This document shows, in pieces, positions 31,806 through 44,078 of a stretch of DNA of 64,000 nucleotides (the stretch's first letter is position 1; each line of letters starts with the position of its first letter). The DNA is from Tethya wilhelma (lineage: Eukaryota > Porifera > Demospongiae > Tethyida > Tethyidae). Below the pieces are notes generated by a model. It was not told where the DNA came from, ran no database searches, and saw only the letters and a list, made by a program, of their open reading frames with translations. The DNA lies in assembly GCA_964030475.1 (NCBI GenBank), contig CAXIPT010000002.1, forward strand, positions 10,304,166-10,368,165, given 5' to 3'. The position numbers and the translations under genes were made by a program.

Positions 31806-34127
31806 AATATATTCAGCAGTATGCATGTCACTGACTGGGAAGACCCAAGTAACAGATGGAGCATGGATTACATGGCTTGAGTTAATGATATTCATTGGTC
31901 GCCAGGAACGTAATCAGTCATGTGTGACTGGAAGTGTATTGTTTTCTTAGGCACATTATTCAAAGGTTGTATTATCAGATCGAACCATCACCTTTGTGCA
32001 TACATTATGTATGAGGACGCACGTACACACACACAAACTGTATGTGAAGTATTCATTATTCGCATGCATGAGTGTAACATGCATTTATGTAAGTATTAAT
32101 ACTAAAATCTCAGCAAAACTTTCGATGCTTTAACTTTTCTACACTTATAAAACATTATCTTTAACACAATCTGGTGGATTATAGCACCTTTTTACATTGA
32201 GTTACTATGGAAACAAATAAATCAATTGGGAAATGCTACCTCTGTGAAAATAAGCCACAAACATGCAATATATTTGTGATAATCTTCAACCTGACAGTCT
32301 CAGATTTGTTCAACAGATTATCCACAGCAGAGCTCTAACAGAAAATACCTGTGGTGCAGAGACCCCCTAGCAACAGCATAGCAACCAGACAGGTNAGCTA
32401 TAGAGGGATAACATGTTACTAGACCCCCTAGGCAAGCCTGTGATAATATACAACTAGCACAAGCTTATGAAAATGACACCAACTTGACACCAACTTGACA
32501 CCAATAATTGGCCACAAGTATGATGAACGTCATTATCAGAACTACAAATGTAATTACTCATCAGAGGACAGGGTTATAGAGTAGGTTGTAGCATAGAAAT
32601 GAGATCATAACCCCCCCTTCAGCAAACCATACCTATATATTCCTTCAAAGGCACACCTTAGCCAATGAGTGTCCATTTCAGAACTCCTTTAAAGTGTCTT
32701 CAGCCCCCGTAATTATGAAACAATTTTTACCATACTTTACACGATGCAATCCGACCTATATCATCTTTCTTCGTTCCACAAAAGCAACAGAGCAGCAGCT
32801 AGATTAAAGGAACTGTGTCACTGTATAAGGGGTGCTTTGTTACCAAAAATAAAATGCATGATGTTTTGTGACGTTTTTTTGTTGACAAACGTGCAATACA
32901 CGTACGTACACGGAGCTAGTATCCGGACGTGGTACCCAGATCGCGCTAGAAACAAAACAAAAAACGTCACAAAAGGTCATAGAATATCATAAAACGTCAC
33001 ACATTTTATTTTTAGTAACAAAACAGCGCTTATAATAATAGTGACACAGTTCTTTAAGTCAACAATGAGGCATTTTGTGTAGACCATTGATACTTGCACG
33101 TCACCATAGTGATGGCTCCAGTTCAAAACCACTATGTCTCATGGGAGGAAGCTAAGAAGCTAAGAAGCAGCTAAGATGAGAGAAGATATTTTTCCAGAGG
33201 AACAGATGCTGCACCACGATCATTGATGTGTATACAAGTTTCAAAAATGTTCTGACAAAACACACGAATTGCAGCTGAACCTTCAGTTCTATACCACGAT
33301 ATCATAGAGCTATTGAACCACAAGTAATCACATGTTTCTTAGCTATTTGACTGCATCCAAACTAATTCCAGGTAATTAGGAATAGAGTGGAGGCTTTCAA
33401 TTTTGTAACCTTTGAAAAAAATTTGAATCATGCTCACACAAAGCTGTGTGGCTAATATTACAATGAGGTTCCTGGAAACACGTACTACATGCTCAGTCAT
33501 GCAGAGAAACATGAAGGTAGTTTAATGAAGTTCATAAGCCAAGGAGAGTGGTTTCAATAGGCATATGGTTGCCATGGTGACGTGAACATGTGATTTGACA
33601 ATGATGGTGTGGGTACAGAGTATGACTGCAGTATTATTAGACAAGATTTCTGGCCGAGATAGCCACAAAGGATAGATTCAATCTTACAATACCAATGGAG
33701 TACAAAGGGAGACCACAATATTGACAGTAAGATCATTAGATCATCATAGCTAGGCCTCAAACAGACTAGGGAACACTCAACAGACACACCGCAACAATCT
33801 ATGACTACAGTACACTGTCCCAGCAATATAATGTGTATACTGCACATCAAATAGACCATTGATGACAGGGTCAGATTGTAACCGGGCAACATCTGCACAA
33901 ACTGTTTAATTAGAGAGTAAAATTGAAATCCTAGTTGTCCTTGTTTTACTATTATTAGAGCTATATCTGAGGATGAAACTTTTCAGACAGTGACCTTTGA
34001 ACCTTACGAGCACACTGACCTTTGCACCCACAGTGTCTCCATCACGTAGTAGAATAGGTGCATTTTTAATATTGACCTTTGCACTCCCACCTCCGCGACC
34101 TTTCTTTCTCCCTTTCTTGGAATCAGA
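30769..34127 (-). CDS. USP40: USP40 homologue, 3'-terminal exons
   Basis: Three exons on the minus strand: 34020-34127, 31316-31416 and 30769-30910 (TGA at 30769-30771). They encode SDSKKGRKKGRGGG followed by NAPILLRDGDTVGAK, then DLQYDPDDSDDFSTPEDDR, then a basic tail with EKRKRRKAKGEADVF and SEKKQRRPEV. The order basic run, LRDGDTVG-type ubiquitin-like strand, acidic DDFST block, basic tail matches the C-terminus of USP40. The basic clusters could be a nuclear localisation signal (inference). Phases agree at each junction, though the donor after 31316 (GTGTTG) is weak. The exons that should precede this block (last ubiquitin-like domain, roughly 120 residues in the family) were not found in the window. 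Confidence 0.82.
31261..31304. repeat. (CT)n microsatellite
   Basis: CT repeat 11 bp from the donor side of the USP40 exon 31316-31416. A (AC)n tract is also present at 31763-31802 in the following intron. Confidence 0.95.
32808..33053. mobile_element. TTAA-flanked MITE-like element
   Basis: A 246-bp foldback. The left end AGGAACTGTGTCACT and right end AGTGACACAGTTCTT are inverted repeats; further in, TTTGTTACCAAAAATAAAAT pairs with a near-complement. TTAA borders both sides (32804-32807 and 33054-33057), as expected for piggyBac-type target duplication. No ORF; it lies in the USP40 intron 31417-34019. Confidence 0.75.
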
Positions 34128-34189
34128 CTACAATACAAGAAAACAACTGTCATTAGCAAGGTGGGAAAAGACTAATAAAAGTTGTATCA

Positions 34190-34262
34190 TACGTACGGTA
34201 GTACGTATAGTAGGAATGGGCCGATTGTCCCATAGGCACAATACAAAATGTTTATGATCATA
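34190..34262 (-). mobile_element. Fragment shared with the start of the 56.5-kb ORF
   Basis: On the minus strand this ~70-bp stretch (TTTTGTATTGTGCCTATGGG ... CCTACTATACGTACTACCGT) matches 56547-56620 almost base for base. It is an isolated piece of a dispersed repeat, next to USP40 exon 34020-34127. Confidence 0.7.
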
Positions 34263-34518
34263 AAAATCTAACAAAACAAAATTGAGTCTTCAAACTTGCT
34301 CACAGTCTCTCACTGACAGATTACCAATTGTATGCAAGGCCTAAAACTCACAGAANTGCAGTACTGCAAAGTCACTAAGAGTATATTGTCTGAGAAAGCA
34401 TTACATTTAGAGAGTTCATCTTAGTAGAAATTGAAATTGAAATAATAGATTTCTTACTGCCTGGTTTGACTGATTGTAAAGCAACAGAACTACAATAATT
34501 TGAATAATGTTATTATAT

Positions 34519-34747
34519 TTAATCACTGTATTCTTTCAAGCCAACCAGCTCAGCACTGACCCTCCACAGTCTCTCTTCTGTCTCTCTGTCCTTCACAAAG
34601 TCCTTCTCTAACTCCTTCTCTTGGCAGTTCTCAAAGTACTTCCCTGTCACTCCATCTAGCTCCTCTGCTACTGCACAGTAGATGGTGGTTTGAGCTCCTT
34701 CACGAGGGGTCTTGATGATCAGCTTTACAGCTCCATTTACAAGAGGC

Positions 34748-34801
<54 letters not shown>

Positions 34802-35745
34802 GGAGAGGTTGGATAACAGTTTTGACTAAGGGGAAAACGTACTTTCCAAATATTTATAGACTTATTGCTGTGTATACACCTTACTCTAACTAAAAATGCT
34901 TCTATGCCTCTGTCACTTACTGCCATTATCTGAGGTAGTTTGGCAAACGCCTCTCTTCCCAGCTCTGTGTGGATCACTCCTGGGTGGAGGGAGTTCACCG
35001 TCACCTTTGTACCTTCAAGACGTCTTGCCAGTGCCCGTGTGAAAAGGATCTGTGCACTCTTGCTCTGAGCGTAGCCGACATTTCTGACAATGTTCACATT
35101 GTATCGTGAAGCATCTGTCGAATTGATGCCGTCGAAATCAAACTGATCGTAGAACCGGTAAATCTTGGCGCTAACATTGATAATCCGTCCACCAGGTGAT
35201 TCCTTGAGTCGATCTAGGAGGAGAAGGGTCAGTAGAAAATGGCCAAGATGATTTACACCCATGTGCTTTTCAAAACCGTCCACAGTCAGAGACCCTTCCA
35301 AGCAGCTCACAGCAGCATTGTTTATAAGAATGTCAACTCTTTCTTCTTGTTTCAGAATGGCGGCGGCAAACTCTCTCACAGACTCCAGAGAGGCTAGGTC
35401 CAGCTGGACAAACATCACGTTGTCGTTGTTGCTACGTTTCTTGACCTCTTCCACGGCCTTCTCTCCCCTCTCCTCGCTACGACAGGCAAGGATGACTCGA
35501 GCGTTTCTCGGAGCCAAGTCCACGGCCGTTTCTAGTCCAATTCCCGTGTTTGCTCCGGTTATGATGACTGTCTTGCCGTCCAGCCGTACCTCGGATGTAC
35601 ATTCTCTCCCTCCAATGAACCTCTTGTAGAGTATGTAGAGCCCAGCTGAGCAGTGGCGGCACCAGCTACTACCAGCGCCATAGTCATTTCTCTCTGGAAG
35701 GTCAAAGTTCAAATTACAAATATTTCGCGCATGCGCGGTATTCAT
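34519..35745 (-). CDS. Short-chain dehydrogenase, retinol-dehydrogenase (RDH11-14) type
   Basis: Two exons: 34921-35745 and 34519-34746 (TAA), joined in phase 0 at a GTAAGT donor and a (CT)n-AG acceptor. It has the cofactor motif TGANTGIG preceded by DGKTVII, then ACRSEERG (NADP-type Arg), ILINNAAVS, NVSAKIY with the active-site Ser, and the catalytic YAQSK. The C-terminus PREGAQTTIYCAVAEELDGV is typical of RDH11-14. These are ER- or mitochondrion-anchored NADPH-dependent retinal/aldehyde reductases; the substrate here is unknown. The N-terminus is uncertain. ATGs at 35687 and 35681 begin a hydrophobic MTMALVVAGAATA in another frame, which would join AGLYILYKRFIGG if one or two bases were miscalled. 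A CGCATGCG box at 35727 lies inside the longest ORF, also arguing for the shorter start. The gene sits within the span of the USP40 gene on the same strand. Confidence 0.9.
34748..34791. repeat. (AG)n / (CT)n next to SDR acceptor
   Basis: On the gene strand this is a CT tract directly before the acceptor of the last SDR exon. The duplicate exon at 37145-37372 has the same tract at 37374-37404. Confidence 0.95.
35727..35736. promoter_or_regulatory. GCGCATGCGC palindrome upstream of SDR
   Basis: Matches the NRF-1-type palindrome (GCGCATGCGC), 40-50 bp upstream of the hydrophobic-frame ATGs at 35687/35681. Similar boxes precede three other genes here (36912, 47975, 56107). Confidence 0.5.
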
Positions 35746-35984
35746 GCACTTTTGTGGGCTACGGATCTGACATCAGGGTCTATGGATCTGATCACAGTCA
35801 CAGCTCATCATGCATTCAATTACGCACCAACTGAGTGTGTCAAAATTACCAATCAACCATGATACTGTAAAATACATAGTCCTCATGAATGGGTCATTTC
35901 ATTTCAATTCAACAACATAGGACAAAAGCATACTATAGATAATATACTCCGACAAAAGACACCACCAAAAACTGCATGCTTATC

Positions 35985-36424
35985 TCTAACTTTAGAATTT
36001 CATATGAAAGCTCGTACAATGTCATACATGCATGCATGCATGAGCATAGTAATTCATTATATAGCATTGTGTGGATTTATATGTCATGACCCATCTTGCA
36101 CCACATGTGAGCCTTGTTGTACGGCATTTTCAGTAGAGTATGAATACTCACTTATAGTATATCCAGTGGCATTATATTAAGATGTCCTTATATTGCAATG
36201 GTTTGCTTGTCTGGACCCTTATGTCATTCATGTGGCAACGAGGGTAGTGGTAATACAGCGTCCAGCTTTGCTTTATGTACAGTGGTATTTTATTTTAATC
36301 ATGTTAAGAATGTTAACATTGAAGTACAAATTAATACTATACTCAGTAAATAATAATTGTGTTTAAAAATACTGAACACTCAGAGTATAAGCAAGTACAA
36401 TGTTACCGGATGAAGCTCACAGTT
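35985..36424. repeat. 3' flank of small-protein gene 1, inverted duplicate of 49416-49865
   Basis: Non-coding sequence downstream (on the minus strand) of the gene at 36425-36838. Read in reverse it aligns along its length with 49416-49865: shared CCACTGTACATAAAGCAAAG, GACATAAGGGTCCAGACAAG and CATATGAAA-type blocks in the same order. Confidence 0.85.
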
Positions 36425-36838
36425 CTAGCGATGGATTCTCACATCCATCTTCTCCAACACCATCATTCCAGTTGCAGCTGGGTTAGTCTCTGGCACAGCC
36501 AGGCTGTGGTTCCTTGCTACTCTGATCAGCCCTGTATTAGTTGCAGTCGGTAGATATAAGACTCCATTCATTGTGCAGCCAGTGACTAGCTCTGCAGCTC
36601 TTCCAGTATTGCCTTCACTGCAAGCAATGGGCTCTGATACATCCATGGTTCCAAACACCATCACTCCACTTGTAGCTACTGGATTACTGTCATGCACAGC
36701 TGAGCTGCTGTCCCTTGGTGCACTGTTCATCTCTGCAGCAGGACCTTCTTTCATTATGCAGCCTGTCACTAGCTCTGTAGCCCTTCCAGGGTTGCTTTCA
36801 CTGCAAGCAATAGGCTCTGATAGACTTTCTTCTGCCAT
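36425..36838 (-). CDS. Small repeat-motif protein, family member 1
   Basis: A single open frame of 137 residues with no recognisable function. Start MAEESLSEPIACSESNPGRA. Seen: two C-S-E-x-N-x-G-R-A-x-E-L-V-T-G-C repeats (ACSESNPGRATELVTGC and ACSEGNTGRAAELVTGC), partial repeats DSNPVATSGVMVFGTMDV and ETNPAATGMMVLEKMDV, and C-terminus VRIHR. No signal peptide or membrane segment is seen. About 76% identical by eye to the gene at 49014-49415, with which it shares 3' flank in inverted orientation. Coding status is supported by conservation of frame, start and stop among the family members, not by homology to a known protein. A CAGGAAGT box and a GCGCATGCGC box lie 75-100 bp upstream. Confidence 0.72.
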   Translation of the reverse strand: MAEESLSEPIACSESNPGRATELVTGCIMKEGPAAEMNSAPRDSSSAVHDSNPVATSGVMVFGTMDVSEPIACSEGNTGRAAELVTGCTMNGVLYLPTATNTGLIRVARNHSLAVPETNPAATGMMVLEKMDVRIHR

Positions 36839-36911
36839 AAGAGTCTTGATAAGTGAATGTCAAAGTGAATGGAAAAGTGTCAGTGGGAAATGCGACATAT
36901 TTAGTACATTT

Positions 36912-36935
36912 GCGCATGCGCACTTCAACTTCCTG
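36912..36935 (-). promoter_or_regulatory. GCGCATGCGC and CAGGAAGT boxes
   Basis: An NRF-1-type palindrome (36912-36921) and, on the minus strand, CAGGAAGT (36928-36935), an ETS-like core. They lie 74-97 bp upstream of the small-protein start at 36838. Factor assignment is inference. Confidence 0.45.
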
Positions 36936-37144
36936 TCGTGAATTATACAAGCATAGATAGTCTCTATGATACAAGTGATTGTGGCGACTATTTACCAACT
37001 TTGCAGCAGGTATTTTCATAATAAATGGCTATTCGATAGAAATAATTATTGATAATAGAATTCTTACTTCTTGGTCACAAAGGAAAAAACAATCAAGTGT
37101 TTGACTGATTGTGAAGCAACAGAACTGGTTGTGCTACGCTAATT

Positions 37145-37372
37145 TCAATTGCTGTCTTCTTTCCAGCCAACCAGTTCAGCACTGACCCTCCACAGTCTCT
37201 CTTCTGTCTCTCTGTCCTTCACAAAGTCCTTCTCTAGCTCCTTCTCTTGGCAGTTCTCAAAGTACTTCCCTGACACTCCATCTAGCTCCTCTGCTACTGC
37301 ACAGTAGATGGTGGTTTGAGCTCCTTCACGAGGGGTCTTGATGATCATCTTTACAGCTCCATTTACAAGAGG
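37145..37372 (-). pseudogene. Orphan duplicate of the last SDR exon
   Basis: 228 bp, the same length as SDR exon 34519-34746, with the frame fully open from acceptor to stop. It reads LVNGAVKMIIKTPREGAQTT through GVSGKYFEN and ends GWKEDSN instead of GLKEYSD. The (CT)n-AG acceptor is preserved, with an N at 37405 and a (TG)n tract beyond. No upstream SDR exon accompanies it: the next exon upstream on this strand is USP40 (37603). The 3' flank is also duplicated (GACTGATTGT(A/G)AAGCAACAG). Either a partial segmental duplication or a haplotype join. Confidence 0.85.
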
Positions 37373-37373
37373 C

Positions 37374-37404
<31 letters not shown>

Positions 37405-37405
37405 N

Positions 37406-37434
<29 letters not shown>
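37374..37434. repeat. (AG)n-N-(TG)n compound microsatellite
   Basis: An AG tract, one ambiguous base (37405) and a TG tract abut the acceptor side of the orphan SDR exon. A join between reads or haplotypes may lie here. Confidence 0.92.
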
Positions 37435-37436
<2 letters not shown>

Positions 37437-37602
37437 GCAACACAATGCTTTTGGCTTTCATGGAACAAGAAATCTCTGCCATTCTTCAAGCAAATGCACA
37501 AAGAGATTTCAATGTAGTTAAGTGTTTCTGTTCTAAATTTATACTCGGATATTATGCGTTATTTTGTGTCTGTCTTTAAGTGAAATATTTCCTATCACTC
37601 AC

Positions 37603-37925
37603 CCAACACAGGATCATAGAGGTGCATCCCAGCTGGTAGGCTCTTGGCTGTGTGGACAACTACCTCATATGTGTCTTCATCAGGAAGGACCTAGCAGAGA
37701 GAGAATTGGAGAAGGAAAAATGAAAAAAGCAAATTTCACAAAATATTAGTTAGAACATGCTGGTATGAACATGAGTGTGTTCTACTATACTGTTTTGATG
37801 ATCTTTACCACTTCTTTTTTTTTCACTAGGCTATGTTCTACCACATACCTCTAAGATGGTTTCATGGAGTTTACTGATTGGCTTTCTTCTATCAATTCTA
37901 ACAACAGTTGGCACTGAGGACTGTA

Positions 37926-37993
<68 letters not shown>

Positions 37994-40900
37994 GGACCCA
38001 TCAGACATTAATATTTTAACTGACTAACTATACCATTATTACATTTCACACCCCATTGGTTGTGTTTGCTGGATCAGAGGCTTACTATAAACAGAACCTA
38101 CCTTCACCAACACATAACACTATACATGACTCTATCATTCTTACCAATTTCTCTGAATGGAGAACAATACAGAGTAATGGCTCTCATAACAGACAACCCA
38201 GATGGGATAGATGGGCTCTTTGTAATGGCTGCCTACCTGAAGGTTCTCTAAGATTTGGTAAGAATAATCACTACCCAAGTCATGTATCACCTGATACTGT
38301 GTTAAGAGCAGACTGTATGTAGTACAGTTGGTATTGCAAAGGGTCTTCATTTAGATTTATGGTAATAGCTAGTACATTAAATACTCACTGGTAGTTTCTG
38401 GAGTGCTCCATTGCCAAAGATAAACTGCGATGAAAGATGGACATTAAGACTGACAGTGTTGATGGCTATGTCATATTGCACTCTGCACCAAGGGAGGGCG
38501 GAGAGTGAAAATGAAACCAAGATTTCAGAATAACTCTTACAGTATATCAAAATCAATATCAACCATAGTTAAAGTCCGTCTGGTTTGAGAATGCCACCGG
38601 AAGTGAAATAATGAGATTCATACAATGCTTTTTATATGGGCCAAAATAGCTAACTTTTGACAGGTAAGGCATAGGAAGCTGGAAAAGCAACCAAAAGAAC
38701 GGGGAGAACAAGTGCTTTCCAATGGTGCTTGAAATTTTGAAATCGGTTGGACAGTTATTCCTGAAGAATAACTCTTGCAGTGTACCAAATCAATATCAAC
38801 CATAGTTAGTAGTAGTAGGAAGCTTTTTTTCCCTGTGTTTTTACATTTTAATTCTTCCCAGCTAACCTGTCTTCTTCAAGTTTGGCATTGGCTGTGGCTG
38901 CTTCAACTTGCAGACGTTCAGGTACAGCATAGAGGGGGTTGCCCCTGGCTAATTAGGAGATAATTAAATCACAAAATCAATTGTCAATCTGTACTCACAT
39001 AATAAGTGCATGGTACACTGAATTTTTAGTAAAATTTTGATTTACAGCAGTTTCCCACGTACCTTCCTGAGGTCTGATCAGTGACTTCCTCCGATAGAAG
39101 ATCATGTAGGCACTTTGTTTGCCCTGGAACATCTTATCAATGCTCTGGACGGAGATGGGAGTGACATGGGTGTCGTTGAACTCGAACCACCGATGGCCTG
39201 ATGGGGGGAGGCTGTGAGGATGTGAGGGTGTGAGGGTGTGAGGGTGTGAGGGTGTGAGGGTGTGAGGGTGTGAGAGGGTGAGGGTATATGTGAACGGACA
39301 ATTTACTAAAACTTGGAAAAGATCATCAAATGGTTAGAATTTGTCCCAAAATTTCAGTACAGGGAATACATATAATTAAATTAATTGGCAGGTAGCAAAC
39401 AGCATCAAGTAAACACACATTCATATCATGTACCATCACACACAGTAACTATTCTCTCACTCTTTCTCTCTCTTGGTTTGTTCCTTCCTCCTGTCCCCCA
39501 TCTCTCTCTCCCCCTCTCTCTCTCCCTCCCCCCTCCTCCTAGTAGCTGACACATCACCATATGATAACTCCGTGGGCAGCTCTGATAGATCGTGACTAGA
39601 CTCCATTCGGGGGTCATCTGTAGACATTGGTTCTGATGACCCCCGATCTTGGGGGGTCTCAATCAAAATCTCCTGTGTTGAGGGTTCCACTGACATTCTT
39701 TGAGATGACCCGTCAAGATCCTCACTAGCATGAGAAGGTGACATCATTTCAGTTTCAATACCCCCCTCAGGGGGGATACTTGCTGAATCCATCCCTGTTT
39801 GAGGGGCACCATTCGTAGCAGAAGATGTCTTTGATGGGCGAACATCATCTGGTGTGGTTGATGGTCTGTGGTTTGGGTCCTTGGTTGCCGTGGGATACGA
39901 GGGGTAGTCTATCAGCTGGACCTGGTTAGTGTCACTGATGGAGAAGATATCTGAACAGGACTTGATGAACTGGAAGGAAAGAGATGTGCAGAGAGGAGGA
40001 AGTGAATTTCACTTCCACTCCAGCACTTTCACTGTCCACATATATAAACTGTGTATCTTACATGGTATTTGCTGATGTAGCAATCTAAGGTAGTGGTGAT
40101 TTTAAGCCAATAATTAAATTCACGTAGTGTGGTACATTTCATAGTGGTACTATGCCTCCAGCATTCTTGCAATTGCACACTCTAAATATACAAACAGGAA
40201 GTGGAAATAGTGCCCAGTGTTATTGCAGTATAAAAGACAGGTCATTGATCTCCACTATTCATCCTGCAAGACTTACAGAGAGAAATTCACCTGACTTACT
40301 ACAGGCAGCTGCAAACTAGAGCATTAGAAGATGGAAGAAGAAGCGAAAGTAGATGATACTAGTAAGAAGGCCTTTACTGCCACAGCCAACTCCAAGGCTA
40401 AACAAGATAAGGCATGCAGAGAAACTGACCCAGCTGCAAGTGGAAGGCTGGTCACTGGATGTACACTGAACAAGTCTTGCTACCTACCAGCTGCAAGCTA
40501 TGAACTGAACAATGATACTGGACCAGCTGCACAAGAGACTAACCCAGCTGCAAGTGGAGTGATGGTGTTTGATAAGATGGATGTGAGAATCCATCGCTAG
40601 AACTGTGAGCTGAATCACTTTATAATAAAGCTGAATCTGTAGCTCAAATGACTTACAGAACAAACAAACTGCATTATTGTTTGTGTATTATTAAAGTTTT
40701 TAACTGTGCATCATTCAGTGAATCTTCAAAATAATAATTTTTGATACTGTTATCACTGCAAGTACCACTACACTACACTGGGCTGTGAAATCCCCAACTG
40801 TGCAAGTTTATACTTGCAAGTGGAGCCAATTCAGTTGGCACCTAATCCAATATATACAATACAATACCGTAAATCGAGAAACTGATTTTGTAGCTGATAA

Positions 40901-43900
40901 ATTGTGATAGTCGCTGCAGACTACGAAAATTAAAAGGCATGAAAAATTGCAAAATAGTAGGTAGATCTGCATAACGATGCTACAAAAATTATTCAACATG
41001 AAAATTTAATATATACGGAAATTTCTTAATACAAAATTTTCACGATTTACGGTACAATTTATTTACGGTACATTAACATATGTAAATGCAAGTGGTTAGC
41101 CAAACATTTGACCTTCAGTACTAAAGGTCAACCACTATTGCATGTACATATCATTATGCCAGCACAGAAATATTTTTCAAAGTTGAAAAAACAACAAGTG
41201 GTCTAAGAAAGGTTGATTGGTTGAAAGTGTGTGTGTGTGCAGAGAATGTGCAACTCATTTCAACTTGGCGCTCCATATTCATGCTTTGCAAAGCATGAAT
41301 ATGGAGGGGACTTGCAAAGCATGAATATGGAGGGGACAAGTTGAGATGGAAAGCATGAATATGAAGGGGACAAGTTGAGATGGGTTGGAAACAAGGTTAA
41401 AGTTCGATATCCAGCTCCACCCATTTTATAAACAAAAGAACTATTGTCATAGTTAGTGTTGTTGACTCAACTTTGTGGTAGGTAACCACAAGACAGAAAG
41501 TCTGCTACTAATTAATTAATAAAACCAAAAGCATCCATTTCAAATCAAAGTTACGCTAAGACCACTACAAAACTCCCTTGGTATATTATTGTTGTCGAGG
41601 AATTTTTTTTTTGTGTCTCTTGAACAATGGAGCTGTACCTAGTACACAAAGGTTGAGGAAACAAAGAAGGGATGGTGAATACACATACACAAATGATGGA
41701 CTCTTGTGGGAAGCCAGTGCTTAGGTCATCAACATTTGAAATTGTAGTTAGTGGTTAGAAAATACAAAATCGAACACTACACACTAAGTCTTGGAAATAA
41801 CACACTACATGCTTACCTGAAGGAATGGTCCAAACTGTTTCTTAAATCTCTTGTTCCAAGTAACACCAGTCTTCTCCTGAAGTACCTGCACACAGAGAGA
41901 GGGAGAAACGAGGCTGTACTTTAATTTCATTTACCTCAAATATTATAATTACACAAATTGACAGATCTGTGTCATCACCATGGTAACAAACTTTATGCAT
42001 AAGGATGACTGTAGAAATAGCTCACATATTAGAATTCTTTAGTGTACACAAGTGCAATCTAAAGCAATAACATACTTTGCATATTTTACTACTATTAAAT
42101 TATGCCATATCCAATGTCAGAACTACAGCTGTAATTTTGTAGTCCCATACAATAAAGCAATAACATACTTTGCATATTTTACTAGTTGAAGCCACACCCC
42201 CAATTTGCTTCAAAAGTGCCGTGATCAGATTGGCAGGGTTGTCATACTCTATCAGGTCAACATTGCCAGAGGTCGGGTCAGCCTGGAGCTGGACTGGATC
42301 GCTGTCCTATAGGACATAGGAAACCAATTCACACACAATGCAATGAAATGGATAGCTGCTACTCAAGCTTTTCACTAGTCTGTGATAGTCTCCACACTTT
42401 AGTATAGGGAAAAACTATATGAATGAAGGTACCGATGGTGCACAAGCCTCGGCACACTTAGCTAGTCAGTGCACTTTTAATGCTATATATCAACATATCG
42501 TGTGTTGTGACACTCAAAGCCAGCCCGGCCAGGTTCCACCTGTGACTGATATAACTCTGTGATGGAGCAGAATCATATGCAAGTCACAGTGGGAGTGATT
42601 GAATGGAATTTCCAATCAATTAAAAGTCACAAATGTGTTGTCTGGAGCAACTAGAAATATTCCAATCATAACTTAATGCTTCAACTCACAGGATGTGTCC
42701 ACTCCCCCAGGTCGTCCACATCTCTGATGTAGGCAGTGTAGTGGCCAGAGTGAGTACTACCACTGTGGATGACAACGGAGTAGAGCTGGTACACTGAGCC
42801 ACCCCTTACCGACTGAGGCTCACAGTAGGGGGCCATGTCCACTTCCAGGGGGAACTTGAACTTGGTCGTATCCTAACAGAGGAATGGTTAGACAAGGCTT
42901 GAGATAATGGATCGAGAGAGCAACAAACTATCCAGTAGTCATACAGTGTGCTATGTATGTACAGGTCTAGGATGCATCCGATCAGCCAACTAATGAGATT
43001 CATCACCCACGAGATTCCACACCCACGGTGAATGGGCAACGAAAACAGTTTAACTAGCTCCTTGGTCTCATTATATCGCACACAGTGCCACAATAACTTG
43101 TAAACACAACTCACAGAAATGGCCAGCAACTTGCAATCTACTCAGTCACCTGTGTGTGGCATCAACACACTGGCACACACATGACCCCCCTATGTACTGC
43201 AGTGTTGCCATGGCAACTAGACCATGAAGTATAGTGAACAACAAAGAAAATGGCAAGTACTATCATTTGCCAGTGTGTATAAAACAGTTTAACAATTTTA
43301 AAGATTTTACAAATGATGCCAAACTCAATGCTCGTTAATTTTCTCCCTATACAGTACTTTATATCATACAGTGTGCAATGTACGTAGAGTGTTGCCATGG
43401 CAACTAGACCAGTACCTTGTATCTCTCTCCCTTCTTGAAGTCGTAGAGAAATCTAAGGAGTGCAAAGGTCAGGATAGAAGGCAGCTTCCTGATACGACAT
43501 CCCTGGAAACACATAAAGAGAAGACAAAATATTATAGTGATTTCTACAAGTACTCATAAATATTGCTAACTGGGTATGTTATAATTGTTCATGTGTGACT
43601 AATAACTGTTCATGTGTGAGTTATACCTGGGTATGTTGGAGTCATAACTTGGTTGGAAATATGGCTTTATATTAGTTATACTGTTACTGTATGTTTTAGT
43701 CATAAAATTAAGTACACTATCTTCGAAGATGCTTCAATTAGAGCATAAAATTTTGGAGCTGCACAAGACATTCATGATCACATGATCATCACATGACACT
43801 CACTCTCTTAGCGTCCACCAGCTGGTCACACCTCTCACAGCGATACTGGTTGGCTCCGTCCAGCGTCTCCTGTTCGATGTAGGTCTCCTTAAGAGCCTCT

Positions 43901-44038
43901 GTCAGTCCTGGCCGACCAGAGAGGGCAACTGGGAGGTCTAGGAACTCCTCTTCTCTCTCACTGACTCTACCACACCTCTGACAGATGATCTGAGAGGGAG
44001 GGAGGGAGGGAGGGTGTGTGTGTGTGTATGTGTGTGTG

Positions 44039-44078
<40 letters not shown>

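Noticed and set aside
35261..35629. 122-codon plus-strand frame
   Set aside because: Exactly antisense to the SDR catalytic exon, which has clear motifs.
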